A DNA stretch of 64,000 nucleotides from assembly GCF_025751435.1 (NCBI RefSeq), contig NZ_JAOWKY010000001.1:62001-126000 (forward strand), in the 5' to 3' direction. Position numbers and translations under genes: made by a program. The stretch's first letter is position 1. Each line of letters opens with the position of its first letter. The stretch is from Albidovulum marisflavi (lineage in GTDB: Bacteria > Pseudomonadota > Alphaproteobacteria > Rhodobacterales > Rhodobacteraceae). The notes below the pieces were generated by a model. That model did no database searches. It had not been told where the DNA came from and saw only the letters and a list, made by a program, of their open reading frames with translations. Shown in pieces: positions 51,589-59,741 of this stretch.

Positions 51589-52044
51589 ATGGACTGGAAT
51601 CTGATCACAGCGATCGCGTCCATCGTCGGTGTCATCGGCGGCATTGTCTCGGTCGGGTTTCTGGTCTTCGAGGTTCGCCACAATACCCATGCCATCGAAG
51701 GCGCCACGGTCCAATCCCTGATGAGCCTCGAACGCGATGTCTTTGCGCTCTTGGCCGATAACGCGGAGCTCTTTCTGCGCGGCTGCGAAGCCATCGAGGC
51801 CCTGACGCGCGAAGAAAGGTTCCGCTTCGACAGGATCGTCGGCGCGCAGATGTCGCTGATCTACAGCGCCTTCGTTCAACACGGAGAGGGCCTGATGGGC
51901 GATAAGATCTGGGATGCCTATCTGAACGCAGTCGGGCGCTACATCGCATTTCCCGGTTTTGCGGAAAGCTGGGGGACGCTCAAGCCCGCTTATCCCCGGT
52001 CATTCCGCGAAGCGATCGGACAGAAGTTTCCCGAGGCCGGATAA
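51589..52044 (+). CDS. Hypothetical protein with N-terminal membrane helix
   Basis: The 151-residue protein begins MDWNLITAIASIVGVIGGIV with one membrane helix (about residues 4-24), then a soluble helical domain with RHNTHAIEGATVQSLMSLER, EAIEALTREERFRFDRIVGA and a Trp/Tyr-rich end (YIAFPGFAESWGTLKPAYPR). Proteins of this pattern are common in marine proteobacteria and lack a known function. The frame is open upstream to 51430, but only the start at 51589 gives a sensible N-terminus; no strong ribosome-binding site is visible. It is convergent with the potassium channel gene. Confidence 0.7.
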   Translation: MDWNLITAIASIVGVIGGIVSVGFLVFEVRHNTHAIEGATVQSLMSLERDVFALLADNAELFLRGCEAIEALTREERFRFDRIVGAQMSLIYSAFVQHGEGLMGDKIWDAYLNAVGRYIAFPGFAESWGTLKPAYPRSFREAIGQKFPEAG

Positions 52045-52065
52045 CCGCGCCGCACGCCATGAAAT

Positions 52066-52839
52066 TCAGCTCAGGCCCTCGGTCTCGATCCGGATCGGCG
52101 CGCCGCAATGCTTGCAATGAATTGCATCCTGATCGTGAAGGCTCAGCCCGCAGGTCTGGCAGACCTGGCGGACCTTCAGCGGCCGGAACATCACCTGCGC
52201 CAGCCTCAGGAACAGCGTCACGCCGAAGATCATCACCAGGACCGAGATCATCCGCCCCGAGGTTCCCGCCAGCGTGATGTCGCCAAATCCAGTCGTCGTC
52301 AGCGCGGTCACGGTGAAATAGAGCGCGTCGGCGTAGTTCGCGATCTGCGGATTGCTTTGGTACTGCGTCGCGTAGACAAGCCCGGTCATCACGAACAGGA
52401 ACACGATCAGGTTGATCGCAGCGATGATCACGTCCTCGTTCTTGCGGAAGAAGGGAAAGTCCATCCTGAGCCGGTGCAGAAGCTGGTAGGTGTGAAGCAG
52501 TCTGAGCGTCCGCACCACGCGCAGGAAGCCAAGGCCCTCGCCCGCCAGCGGCGCCAGGAACGAAACGATCGCAACGATGTCCGCCAGCGTCGCCGGCAGG
52601 ATCAGGAACCTGAGCCGGCGGTTGGCCAGAAGAAGGCGAGCCGCGAAATCGGCAAAAATGACGACGCCGAACAGCGCGTCCACCGCCTCTATCCATTTCC
52701 CGTGACTGCTGAAGGATGTCGCGATCACGAAGGTGATCGTGACAAGGTCGAAGACAAGCAGCCAATAGCGGAACCGGTGCGCGCCCGCGCTATTGCCTTC
52801 ATAAAGTTCCCGCAGCCGTTCGAACCTTCGTTCCGCCAT
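52066..52839 (-). CDS. Voltage-gated-type potassium channel with C-terminal zinc ribbon
   Basis: The 257-residue ion transporter has six membrane helices. An S4-like helix with spaced Arg lies at 105-125 (FLRVVRTLRLLHTYQLLHRL). The pore helix and selectivity filter are at 175-188 (FTVTALTTTGFGDIT; TTGFGD replaces the classic TVGYGD, as seen in many bacterial K channels). After S6 the tail ends in a four-Cys ribbon, CQTC (227-230) and CKHCG (242-246), a probable Zn-binding module. The role would be K+ flux with possible metal or redox gating, which is inference. It is single and leftward. Confidence 0.85.
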   Translation of the reverse strand: MAERRFERLRELYEGNSAGAHRFRYWLLVFDLVTITFVIATSFSSHGKWIEAVDALFGVVIFADFAARLLLANRRLRFLILPATLADIVAIVSFLAPLAGEGLGFLRVVRTLRLLHTYQLLHRLRMDFPFFRKNEDVIIAAINLIVFLFVMTGLVYATQYQSNPQIANYADALYFTVTALTTTGFGDITLAGTSGRMISVLVMIFGVTLFLRLAQVMFRPLKVRQVCQTCGLSLHDQDAIHCKHCGAPIRIETEGLS

Positions 52840-52855
52840 CGACCGCCTTTCGTGT

Positions 52856-52893
52856 CGCCCGCGCCCTGTCGCATTTGTGCGGGGGCGCGGGCG
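52856..52893 (-). terminator. Stem-loop after the formaldehyde dehydrogenase gene
   Basis: Eleven-base arms CGCCCGCGCCC (52856-52866) and GGGCGCGGGCG (52883-52893) enclose a 16-base loop, seven bases beyond the dehydrogenase stop. No T-tract follows, so it may slow rather than fully end transcription. Confidence 0.45.
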
Positions 52894-52899
52894 GTTGCG

Positions 52900-54027
52900 T
52901 CAATAGACGACGACCGAGCGGATCGATTCGCCGGCGTGCATCAGGTCGAAACCCTTGTTGATTTCGTCCAGGGACAGCTTGTGGGTGATCATCGAGTCGA
53001 TCTCGATCTTGCCCTCCATGTACCAGTCGACGATCTTCGGAACGTCGGTCCGGCCGCGGGCACCGCCGAAGGCCGTGCCTTTCCAGACCCGCCCGGTGAC
53101 AAGCTGGAACGGCCGGGTCGAGATTTCGGCGCCCGCCGGCGCCACGCCGATGATGATCGACTGGCCCCAGCCGCGGTGCGTGCATTCCAGCGCGTCCCGC
53201 ATCACCTTGACGTTGCCGGTGCAGTCGAACGAATAGTCGGCGCCGCCGATCTTGTCGAAGGGCGTCTTCGTCAGGTTGACGATTTCCTGGACGACGTTCT
53301 CGCATTCCTTCGGGTTGACGAAGTGCGTCATCCCGAACTTCTCGGCCATCTCTTTCTTGCCCGGGTTCAGGTCCACGCCGATGATCATGTCGGCGCCCGC
53401 AAGGCGCAGGCCCTGGATCACGTTCAGGCCGATGCCGCCCAGGCCGAAGACCACCGCCTTCGCCCCGATTTCCACCTTGGCGGTGTTGATCACGGCGCCG
53501 ATGCCCGTCGTCACGCCGCAGCCGATGTAGCAGATCTTGTCGAAGGGCGCGTCCTCACGCACCTTCGCGACCGCGATTTCCGGCAGAACCGTGTAGTTCG
53601 AGAAGGTCGAGCAGCCCATGTAGTGCAGGATAGGGTCGCCATCGAGCGTCGAGAAGCGCGAGGTTCCATCCGGCATGAGGCCCTGGCCCTGCGTGCCGCG
53701 GATCGCGGTGCAGAGGTTGGTTTTCTGGCTCAGGCACGACGGGCAGGCGCGGCATTCCGGCGTGTAGAGCGGGATGACGTGATCGCCGGGCTTGACCGAT
53801 GTCACGCCGGGGCCGACCTCGACCACCACGCCCGCGCCCTCGTGACCCAGGATTGCGGGGAACAGCCCCTCGGGGTCGGCGCCCGAAAGGGTGAATTCGT
53901 CGGTGTGGCAGATGCCGGTGGCCTTGATTTCCACCAGAACCTCGCCCGCCTTGGGGCCGGCGAGATTGACTTCCATGATTTCAAGCGGCTTTCCGGCCTG
54001 AACGGCAACCGCTGCGCGGGTTCGCAT
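52900..54027 (-). CDS. S-(hydroxymethyl)glutathione dehydrogenase / class III alcohol dehydrogenase
   Basis: The 375-residue zinc enzyme has the catalytic-zinc Cys in [34 protein letters not shown], the structural-zinc cluster [15 protein letters not shown] near residue 95, and the NAD-binding [20 protein letters not shown]. Class III features such as [16 protein letters not shown] and [16 protein letters not shown] are present. It oxidises the formaldehyde-glutathione adduct to S-formylglutathione, a key step when methylated compounds are broken down. The hydrolase FghA is not adjacent. It could serve formaldehyde made from methylated amines or other C1 sources. Confidence 0.94.
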   Translation of the reverse strand: MRTRAAVAVQAGKPLEIMEVNLAGPKAGEVLVEIKATGICHTDEFTLSGADPEGLFPAILGHEGAGVVVEVGPGVTSVKPGDHVIPLYTPECRACPSCLSQKTNLCTAIRGTQGQGLMPDGTSRFSTLDGDPILHYMGCSTFSNYTVLPEIAVAKVREDAPFDKICYIGCGVTTGIGAVINTAKVEIGAKAVVFGLGGIGLNVIQGLRLAGADMIIGVDLNPGKKEMAEKFGMTHFVNPKECENVVQEIVNLTKTPFDKIGGADYSFDCTGNVKVMRDALECTHRGWGQSIIIGVAPAGAEISTRPFQLVTGRVWKGTAFGGARGRTDVPKIVDWYMEGKIEIDSMITHKLSLDEINKGFDLMHAGESIRSVVVY

Positions 54028-54164
54028 GACTATCCTCCCGTTTCCTTGTCAGTGTTCCGGCGCGACCCTGTGCCATGCGCGCCGGATTTGCAATTCGGGA
54101 AACGACATTAAAGACCTCAGTTCTGCCGTCGTGGTTCCCGTCGATGGCCGTTTCAGCCGGCTGC

Positions 54165-55154
54165 CTAGCGCACCTTCAGAACGATCTTGCCGACGTGACC
54201 CGAGCTTTCGATCCGCGCGTGCGCCGCGGCGGCATCGGCCAACGGGAACGCCGAATCCATCACGGGCGCGATCCGTCCGGCCTCAATCAGCGGCCAGACA
54301 TGTTCGCGCAAGGCCGATGCGATGCGGGCCTTGGCAAGGTCTGACTGCGGCCGCAGGGTCGATCCGGTGATCGTCAGCCGCCGCGCCATGACCTGCGCAA
54401 AGTTCAGCTCGACCTTGGGGCCCGACAGGAAGGCGATCTGAACCAGCCGGCCGTCGTCCGCCAGCGCCCGCACGTTCCGCGGGAGGTAATCGCCGCCGAC
54501 CATGTCCAGGATCAGATCGGCCCCACCGGCATCCCTGACGATCTCGACGAAATCCTCGTCGCGGTAGTTGATCGCCCGCTCCGCGCCAAGGTCCTTGCAG
54601 ACAGCGCATTTCTCGTCCGAGCCGGCGGTGGTGAAGACGCGCGCACCAAGCGTGCTGGCCAGCTGGATCGCGGTCGTTCCGATCCCCGACGACCCGCCAT
54701 GCACCAGGAACAGCTCGCCGGCTTTCAGGCCGCCGCGCTCGAACACGTTGGTCCAGACCGTGAAGAAGGTTTCAGGCAGGCAGGCGGCCTCTTTCAGCCC
54801 CATTCCCCTTGGAACGGGCAGCGCGTGCGCGGCGGGCGTGACGGCGTATTCGGCATAGCCGCCGCCCGGCAAAAGCGCGCAGACCTCGTCGCCCACCTTC
54901 CAGTCCGACACGTCCGGCCCGACGGCCGCGACGCGCCCCGCAGCCTCCAGCCCCGGCAAGGGCGAGGCCGAGGGCGGCGGCGCATAGGCGCCTGCACGCT
55001 GAAGCGCGTCAGGCCGGTTCACGCCGGCATAGGCGATCTCGATCAGGATCTGCCCGGCGGCCGGTTGCGGCACGGGCTGTTCCGACATTGCCAGAACCTC
55101 CGGCCCGCCCGGCTTCGTGATTTCCACCGCGCGCATCGTCTTTGGCAGGGTCAT
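54165..55154 (-). CDS. NAD(P)H-quinone oxidoreductase (zeta-crystallin/PIG3-type MDR)
   Basis: The 329-residue zinc-free medium-chain dehydrogenase opens MTLPKTMRAVEITKPGGPEV. Signature pieces are GVNRPDALQRAGAYAPPPSA, LPGLEAAGRVAAVG, and the nucleotide-binding VHGGSSGIGTTAIQLASTLG followed by VFTTAGSDEKCAVCKDLGA. It matches the PIG3 branch of quinone oxidoreductases, which reduce ortho-quinones with NADPH. It lies 11 bases after the COQ9-family gene on the same strand, so co-expression with quinone biology is likely. Confidence 0.9.
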   Translation of the reverse strand: MTLPKTMRAVEITKPGGPEVLAMSEQPVPQPAAGQILIEIAYAGVNRPDALQRAGAYAPPPSASPLPGLEAAGRVAAVGPDVSDWKVGDEVCALLPGGGYAEYAVTPAAHALPVPRGMGLKEAACLPETFFTVWTNVFERGGLKAGELFLVHGGSSGIGTTAIQLASTLGARVFTTAGSDEKCAVCKDLGAERAINYRDEDFVEIVRDAGGADLILDMVGGDYLPRNVRALADDGRLVQIAFLSGPKVELNFAQVMARRLTITGSTLRPQSDLAKARIASALREHVWPLIEAGRIAPVMDSAFPLADAAAAHARIESSGHVGKIVLKVR

Positions 55155-55165
55155 GCTCTCTCCTA

Positions 55166-55852
55166 TCAGCCGATCTTTCCCGGCAGGTCCTGGCGCGCGC
55201 CCGGCGCCCGGACCTCACCCAACAGACGCAGCGGTCCCGCCAGCGCCTTGCCCAGAACCGGATTGTCGCGGATCTGGGCCTTGAATTTCTCGAACCGCAT
55301 GACGTCTTCGATCCGGCGATCCAGGAAGTCCCGCGTCGCAGCGCAGTCTTCGCTTTCATCGCCAAGCCAGTAGAGAACCGTCGCGGAATAGACCGCCGAC
55401 AGCGTCGCGCGCTTGGAATACCAGTTGATGTCGCGGGAGGTGTCGCCAAGCGCGTTCCAGATCGCGTCCGCCGTTCCCCAGATCAAGGCGGCCCCGGTCG
55501 CCGCGTGTTGCGGCAGCGCGAAAAGGGCGGCCCCGCGCCGGACGATTTCGCGGTCCGCAACCTCAAGCCGGAAGCGGACCGCCAGCGCGATCCTGTCGCG
55601 CAAGCGCAGGGCCGACAGGTCCTCTGCCGCAAGCTGCGCCAGCATCAGCCGGTCGCCGCGCCTATGGTAATCGGCCGCAAGCTCTGCCGCAGCGCCCGGG
55701 CAGATCACCCGCGCAAGTGCTGCATCGACGCCCGCATCCTGGCAGGCCGCCGCGAAGGTCCGTTCGCCCCACCCGTCGAAAACGACATGCAAGAGCGCCG
55801 CATCCAGAAGCGATTCCCTGAGCGCCTCCATGTCCAGGCCCTTGTTTTCCAT
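55166..55852 (-). CDS. COQ9-family ubiquinone biosynthesis accessory protein
   Basis: The 228-residue protein has a TetR-like N-terminal helical part (LRESLLDAALLHVVFDGWGE, TFAAACQDAGVDAALARVIC) lacking a true DNA-binding role. The COQ9 lipid-binding C-terminal domain follows (WGTADAIWNALGDTSRDINW, YSKRATLSAVYSATVLYWLG, RIEDVMRFEKFKAQI). COQ9 presents ubiquinone intermediates to hydroxylases such as COQ7 at the membrane. The start at 55852 is preceded by AAAGGGG; the longer frame overlaps the rpsU promoter. It is transcribed leftward with the quinone oxidoreductase gene and divergent from rpsU. Confidence 0.9.
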   Translation of the reverse strand: MENKGLDMEALRESLLDAALLHVVFDGWGERTFAAACQDAGVDAALARVICPGAAAELAADYHRRGDRLMLAQLAAEDLSALRLRDRIALAVRFRLEVADREIVRRGAALFALPQHAATGAALIWGTADAIWNALGDTSRDINWYSKRATLSAVYSATVLYWLGDESEDCAATRDFLDRRIEDVMRFEKFKAQIRDNPVLGKALAGPLRLLGEVRAPGARQDLPGKIG

Positions 55853-55877
55853 AAAAAAACCCCTTTCGGCGCAACTG

Positions 55878-55906
55878 TGGACAAAATCCTGCGCCTCTGC
55901 TATACG
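55878..55906 (+). promoter_or_regulatory. Promoter of rpsU
   Basis: TGGACA at 55878-55883, a 17-base spacer and TATACG at 55901-55906 form a good sigma-70-type promoter, giving a leader of about 45 bases before the rpsU ATG. Confidence 0.55.
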
Positions 55907-55940
55907 ACCGCTTCCTGCAAACTCTTGCAACTCTAACTTA

Positions 55941-55959
55941 GGAAGGTGGTGACAACCAC
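55941..55959 (+). promoter_or_regulatory. rpsU ribosome-binding site with hairpin spacer
   Basis: GGAAGG at 55941-55946 is 13 bases from the ATG, too far for a normal site, but GTGGT (55946-55950), loop GACA and ACCAC (55955-55959) can fold into a five-pair hairpin ending exactly at the ATG. Folding would bring the two together. Confidence 0.4.
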
Positions 55960-56166
55960 ATGCAGGTCAGCGTTCGCGACAACAACGTCGAACAGGCGCT
56001 TCGCGCGCTCAAGAAGAAACTTCAGCGCGAGGGTGTGTTTCGTGAAATGAAGCTCAAGCAGCATTTCGAGAAGCCGTCCGTGAAGAAAGCCCGCGAGAAG
56101 GCCGAGGCCGTCCGCCGTGCCCGTAAACTGGCGCGCAAGAAGGCCCAGCGTGAAGGCGCGCTTTAA
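55960..56166 (+). CDS. rpsU: 30S ribosomal protein S21
   Basis: The 68-residue protein starts [20 protein letters not shown] and continues with [20 protein letters not shown] and a basic C-terminal helix ([17 protein letters not shown]). S21 sits at the 30S platform near the anti-Shine-Dalgarno end of 16S rRNA. The protein is slightly shorter than enterobacterial S21, as is usual in alphaproteobacteria. It is monocistronic, with its own promoter, an unusual folded ribosome-binding region and a terminator. Confidence 0.97.
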   Translation: MQVSVRDNNVEQALRALKKKLQREGVFREMKLKQHFEKPSVKKAREKAEAVRRARKLARKKAQREGAL

Positions 56167-56207
56167 GAAGCGACTGGAACGTTTGGCGGGGCAACCCGCA
56201 AAAGTGG

Positions 56208-56235
56208 AACCCCCGCGGCCCGGCCCGGGGGTTTT
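56208..56235 (+). terminator. Rho-independent terminator of rpsU
   Basis: AACCCCCG (56208-56215) pairs with CGGGGGTT (56226-56233) around a GC loop, followed by TTGCTTT, 42 bases after the S21 stop. Confidence 0.75.
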
Positions 56236-56352
56236 GCTTTGCCAGCGGCCGCGCTCCAGCGGCGCATCACCGCGCACCAGCCGTGGTGCGGGCTATTCTC
56301 ATGCCGCGCTTCGGATGATACGGGATGGCGAGGGGCAGAGAGGAACAGGCAG

Positions 56353-56799
56353 ATGATCACACGTCGCACCACGCTTGGCTTTGGTCTGGCAGCCCTGGCG
56401 CTTGCCGCCTGCGGGCGCCGCGAACGGTCGCGCGGCCCAAGCGGCCCTGCCGAGGTCAACCGGTTGATCGCGCATTATGCGCGTGACTACGACGTTCCCG
56501 AAGACCTGGTGCATCGCGTCGTGCGCCGGGAAAGCAACTACAATCCGGCGGCGCGCAATGGCCCCTACTACGGCCTGATGCAGATCTTGCCGCAGACGGC
56601 GTCAACCATGGGCTATCGCGGCGCGCCCGAGGGCTTGCTGGATGCCGACACAAACCTGCGCTTCGGGGTCAAATACCTGCGCGGCGCATGGCTGGTGGCG
56701 CGCGGCGACCGCGATGCCGCCGTGATGTGGTATGCGCGCGGCTACTATTACGAGGCCAAGCGCATGGGCCTGCTCAGGGAAACCGGGCTGCGCGCCTGA
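56353..56799 (+). CDS. Lytic transglycosylase, SLT-type lipoprotein
   Basis: The 148-residue protein has a Tat/Sec-like lipoprotein leader (TRRTTLGFGLAALALAAC) with lipobox LAAC, so it is anchored by its N-terminal Cys. The compact SLT domain shows motif I VVRRESNYNPAARNG with the catalytic Glu, motif II YYGLMQILPQTASTMG and motif III region FGVKYLRGAW, then MWYARGYYYEAKRMG. It cleaves peptidoglycan glycan strands with 1,6-anhydro ring formation. It is a minimal form with no extra domains, and single. Confidence 0.88.
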   Translation: MITRRTTLGFGLAALALAACGRRERSRGPSGPAEVNRLIAHYARDYDVPEDLVHRVVRRESNYNPAARNGPYYGLMQILPQTASTMGYRGAPEGLLDADTNLRFGVKYLRGAWLVARGDRDAAVMWYARGYYYEAKRMGLLRETGLRA

Positions 56800-56820
56800 T
56801 CGGCCGTCCGGTCCCCACCT

Positions 56821-57279
56821 TCACACCGGAATCGCCGTCGTCTGCCGCACGGTTCTGAGCGCGAAGGACGAATGCATCTGCGCCACGCCCGGAAGCCGCG
56901 CCAGGTATTGGCGGTGGATCCGGGCGAAATCGTCGGTGTCCTGCGCCACGACCTTCAGCAGGTAATCCGCCGATCCAGCCATAAGGTGACATTCCAGAAC
57001 GTCGGGCACCAGCTTGACCGCGCGCTCGAACGCCTCAAGCACCTCGTCGGCCTGGCCGGAAAGCGTGATCTCGACGAATACGGTCGTCGGCCGGTTCATC
57101 CGCCGCGCATCCAGTAGCGCCACGTAACCCAGGATGTAGCCCTCTGCCTCCAGCCGTCCCACCCGGCGGTGGCAAGCCGAGGGCGACAGGTTCACCCGTT
57201 CCGAAAGCTCGGCGTTCGACAGCCGGCCCTCCTTCTGCAATATCCCCAGGATTCGCCGATCCGTTGCGTCTAGCTGCAT
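56821..57279 (-). CDS. Lrp/AsnC-family transcriptional regulator (likely of ald)
   Basis: The 152-residue protein has an N-terminal winged helix-turn-helix (LDATDRRILGILQKEGRLSN, then LSERVNLSPSACHRRVGRLE) and a C-terminal RAM ligand domain (ECHLMAGSADYLLKVVAQDT, DFARIHRQYLARLPGVAQMH). It is divergent from alanine dehydrogenase, the classic arrangement in which the Lrp-type protein activates ald in response to alanine. Two TTCGAA half-palindromes one helical turn apart lie between the genes. Its ligand is inferred from the neighbour. Confidence 0.92.
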   Translation of the reverse strand: MQLDATDRRILGILQKEGRLSNAELSERVNLSPSACHRRVGRLEAEGYILGYVALLDARRMNRPTTVFVEITLSGQADEVLEAFERAVKLVPDVLECHLMAGSADYLLKVVAQDTDDFARIHRQYLARLPGVAQMHSSFALRTVRQTTAIPV

Positions 57280-57314
57280 TGCAGCACTACCTTCTTTTGT
57301 CTTTGTCGCATTTA

Positions 57315-57331
57315 TTCGAATTATCTTCGAA
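57315..57331. promoter_or_regulatory. Paired TTCGAA sites between the Lrp regulator and ald
   Basis: Two TTCGAA palindromes at 57315-57320 and 57326-57331, spaced 11 bases centre to centre, sit in a locally AT-rich stretch. One-turn spacing and AT richness fit a phased Lrp/AsnC operator serving both divergent genes. Confidence 0.45.
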
Positions 57332-57415
57332 AACCGCGCCTGTCTCCAGCCGGAAATTCAAAGCAATTGCACACCACTGCATGCATTCTTGTGGCAGCTC
57401 ATTCTGGAGGACCTC

Positions 57416-58534
57416 ATGAAAATCGGCTGCCCCAAGGAAATCAAACCCCAGGAATTCCGCGTCGGCATGACGCCGAACGCCGCGCAGGAGGCCATTCGCA
57501 GTGGCCACACGGTCTACATCGAGACCAACGCCGGTATGGGCGCGGGCTTCACCGACGACGACTACACCGCGGTCGGCGTAAGCATCCTGCCAACCGCGAA
57601 AGAGGTGTTCGACACCGCCGACATGATCGTCAAGGTCAAGGAACCCCAAGCCGGCGAACGCAAGATGCTGCGCGAAGGCCAGATCCTGTTCACCTACCTT
57701 CATCTCGCGCCGGACCCGGAGCAGACGCATGACCTGCTTGCATCGGGTGCGACCTGCATCGCCTACGAAACCGTGACCGACCGCAACGGCGGCCTTCCCC
57801 TTCTGGCTCCGATGTCCGAGGTCGCGGGCCGTCTGGCGCCGCAGGTCGGCGCCTGGACGCTGCAGAAGGCCAACGGCGGGCGCGGCGTGCTGCTGGGCGG
57901 TGTCCCGGGCGTCGGCCCGGCAAAGGTTCTGGTCATCGGCGGGGGTGTCGTCGGCACCCACGCAGCCAAGATCGCGGCGGGCATGGGCGCCGACGTGACC
58001 GTTCTTGACCGTTCGATCCCGCGCCTGCGGTACCTTGACGACGTCTTCGGGGGCACCTTCAAGAACGCCTTCGCCTCGGCCGGGAACACGATCGAACTGG
58101 CGCGTCAGGCGGACATGATCATCGGTGCCGTTCTGATACCCGGCGCCGCCGCGCCCAAGCTGATCTCAAGGGCGCAGCTGGCCGAGCTGAAGCCGGGCGC
58201 CGCGCTTGTCGACGTTGCCATCGACCAGGGGGGATGCTTCGAAACCTCGCGCGCGACGACCCACCAGGACCCGATCTACGAGGTCGACGGCATCATGCAT
58301 TATTGCGTCGCCAACATGCCGGGCGCCGTGGCCCGCACCTCGACCATCGCGCTTGGCAACGCCACGATGCCTTTCATGCTGGCGCTTGCCAACAAGGGCT
58401 GGAGACAGGCCTGCGCCGAAGATGTGCACTTGCTGAACGGCCTGAACGTCCACGCGGGCAAGCTGACCTACGCCGCCGTGGGCGAGGCGCTGAATCTGCC
58501 CGTCATCTCGGCATCGGACGCCCTGAACATGTGA
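57416..58534 (+). CDS. ald: Alanine dehydrogenase
   Basis: The 372-residue enzyme begins [20 protein letters not shown]. It has [20 protein letters not shown], the glycine-rich NAD site [20 protein letters not shown] near residue 170, the [20 protein letters not shown] block, and [20 protein letters not shown]. It interconverts L-alanine and pyruvate plus ammonium with NAD. TGGAGG lies six bases before the ATG. It is followed by a strong terminator, and divergent control by the neighbouring Lrp-type regulator is expected. Confidence 0.96.
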   Translation: MKIGCPKEIKPQEFRVGMTPNAAQEAIRSGHTVYIETNAGMGAGFTDDDYTAVGVSILPTAKEVFDTADMIVKVKEPQAGERKMLREGQILFTYLHLAPDPEQTHDLLASGATCIAYETVTDRNGGLPLLAPMSEVAGRLAPQVGAWTLQKANGGRGVLLGGVPGVGPAKVLVIGGGVVGTHAAKIAAGMGADVTVLDRSIPRLRYLDDVFGGTFKNAFASAGNTIELARQADMIIGAVLIPGAAAPKLISRAQLAELKPGAALVDVAIDQGGCFETSRATTHQDPIYEVDGIMHYCVANMPGAVARTSTIALGNATMPFMLALANKGWRQACAEDVHLLNGLNVHAGKLTYAAVGEALNLPVISASDALNM

Positions 58535-58553
58535 TCGGCGAATGACCTGCGCG

Positions 58554-58579
58554 AAGGGCCCGCGGCTGCGCGGGCCCTT
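58554..58579 (+). terminator. Rho-independent terminator of ald
   Basis: AAGGGCCCGCG (58554-58564), loop GCTG and CGCGGGCCCTT (58569-58579) form an eleven-pair stem, 20 bases after the stop, followed by CCCGTTTC. It may also end the convergent sulfotransferase transcript. Confidence 0.75.
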
Positions 58580-58603
58580 CCCGTTTCGCGGCGGGCATCG
58601 CTG

Positions 58604-59185
58604 TCAGCTGTGAAACTGTTCGGCGTTGTTGCTGACCGGGTAGGGCTCATCCGGCACGCCGACACCCAGGAAATCGCACAGCGGTTCCCATCCGCTTCCC
58701 AGTTCGTGGACCAGCAGACGCCCGTTCGGGACCGCCGAAAGCACGTCTTCCACATTGCGGCGATAGGCGGCGATGGCGGTATCGCGATCCGCCGGATCGC
58801 CGCCCAGGACCGTCGGCAGGAACGCCGCGAAGGAGTCCGGGTCCCTTGCCGTGCGGTAGACCTGAAGGATGGTCCGCTCGAAGCTCTTCCACCAGCTTTC
58901 CGCGCTGCGGTGCGTCAGGATGACCTTCGCCTCGGGGTAATACGCGACCAGGTCGCGCCACCAATGGGCCGACGGCCAGTCCACGCAGGCGCCATAGCCG
59001 TTGAAGATCAGGTCCCAATCGGGTTTGGCGCCCTTCATCAGCGCCCGCCACATCGCCTTCTGCTTCGGGTCCGCATTCACCTCGTGCATGTGGTGGGTGG
59101 GCCCGAAGCCAAGCCGGTTGAGCGCCAGGCGCATCGATTCCGTGCCCGTACGTCCGAAGCCCGTCCCGATGACCTGCAGGCCCAT
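58604..59185 (-). CDS. Sulfotransferase family protein
   Basis: The 193-residue P-loop protein starts LQVIGTGFGRTGTESMRLAL, the 5'-phosphosulfate-binding loop of PAPS sulfotransferases in the short sulfotransferase-D form (similar proteins occur in many marine bacteria and algae). AKVILTHRSAESWWKSFERT is the 3'-phosphate-binding strand and helix, and LLVHELGSGWEPLCDFLGV a typical C-terminal block. The acceptor is unknown. It lies 10 bases downstream of mscL on the same strand. Confidence 0.85.
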   Translation of the reverse strand: MGLQVIGTGFGRTGTESMRLALNRLGFGPTHHMHEVNADPKQKAMWRALMKGAKPDWDLIFNGYGACVDWPSAHWWRDLVAYYPEAKVILTHRSAESWWKSFERTILQVYRTARDPDSFAAFLPTVLGGDPADRDTAIAAYRRNVEDVLSAVPNGRLLVHELGSGWEPLCDFLGVGVPDEPYPVSNNAEQFHS

Positions 59186-59195
59186 GCGCCCCTCC

Positions 59196-59621
59196 TTAGC
59201 CCTTCTTCAGCGCGTCGCGGATTTCCAGAAGCACATCCAGTTCGCTGGGTCCGGCCGGGGCGGCGGGCGCTTCCTCTTGCTTCCTTTCCGCGGCGTCCTT
59301 GATCTTGTTGACGCCCTTGACCAGCAGGAAGACCACGAAGGCGATGATCAGGAAGTTGATGACGGCGGAAATGAACGCCCCATAGGCAAAGACCGGCGCG
59401 CCGGCTTCCCGGGCCGCGTCCAGGCTGGCATAGTCACCCTCGCCCAGGTTCACGAAGAGGTCCGAGAAATCCATCCCGCCGGTGATCAGGCCGATGACCG
59501 GATTTATCAGATCGGATACGAGCGATGTGACGATCGCCGTGAACGCGGCGCCGATGATGATGCCGACAGCCATGTCCATGACATTGCCGCGTGCTATGAA
59601 ATCCCTGAATTCCTTGATCAT
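59196..59621 (-). CDS. mscL: Large-conductance mechanosensitive channel MscL
   Basis: The 141-residue protein begins [20 protein letters not shown], the amphipathic N-helix and start of M1, then [20 protein letters not shown]. The second helix is [20 protein letters not shown]. The C-terminal bundle is extended by an Ala/Pro-rich linker and [12 protein letters not shown]. It opens under membrane tension to release solutes during osmotic downshock. The start at 59621 fits the family; the frame upstream to 59690 shows no similarity. Confidence 0.96.
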   Translation of the reverse strand: MIKEFRDFIARGNVMDMAVGIIIGAAFTAIVTSLVSDLINPVIGLITGGMDFSDLFVNLGEGDYASLDAAREAGAPVFAYGAFISAVINFLIIAFVVFLLVKGVNKIKDAAERKQEEAPAAPAGPSELDVLLEIRDALKKG

Positions 59622-59741
59622 ATGTGTCCCCACTGACGTTGATGCCGCCGCAAGAGCGGGCCGGCGCATGTCACGGACACTATCACGCATGCGGGATTTG
59701 AGGAGCCCTTTTCCCGTCTGGGTAGATGGCGGGGTTTCGCG

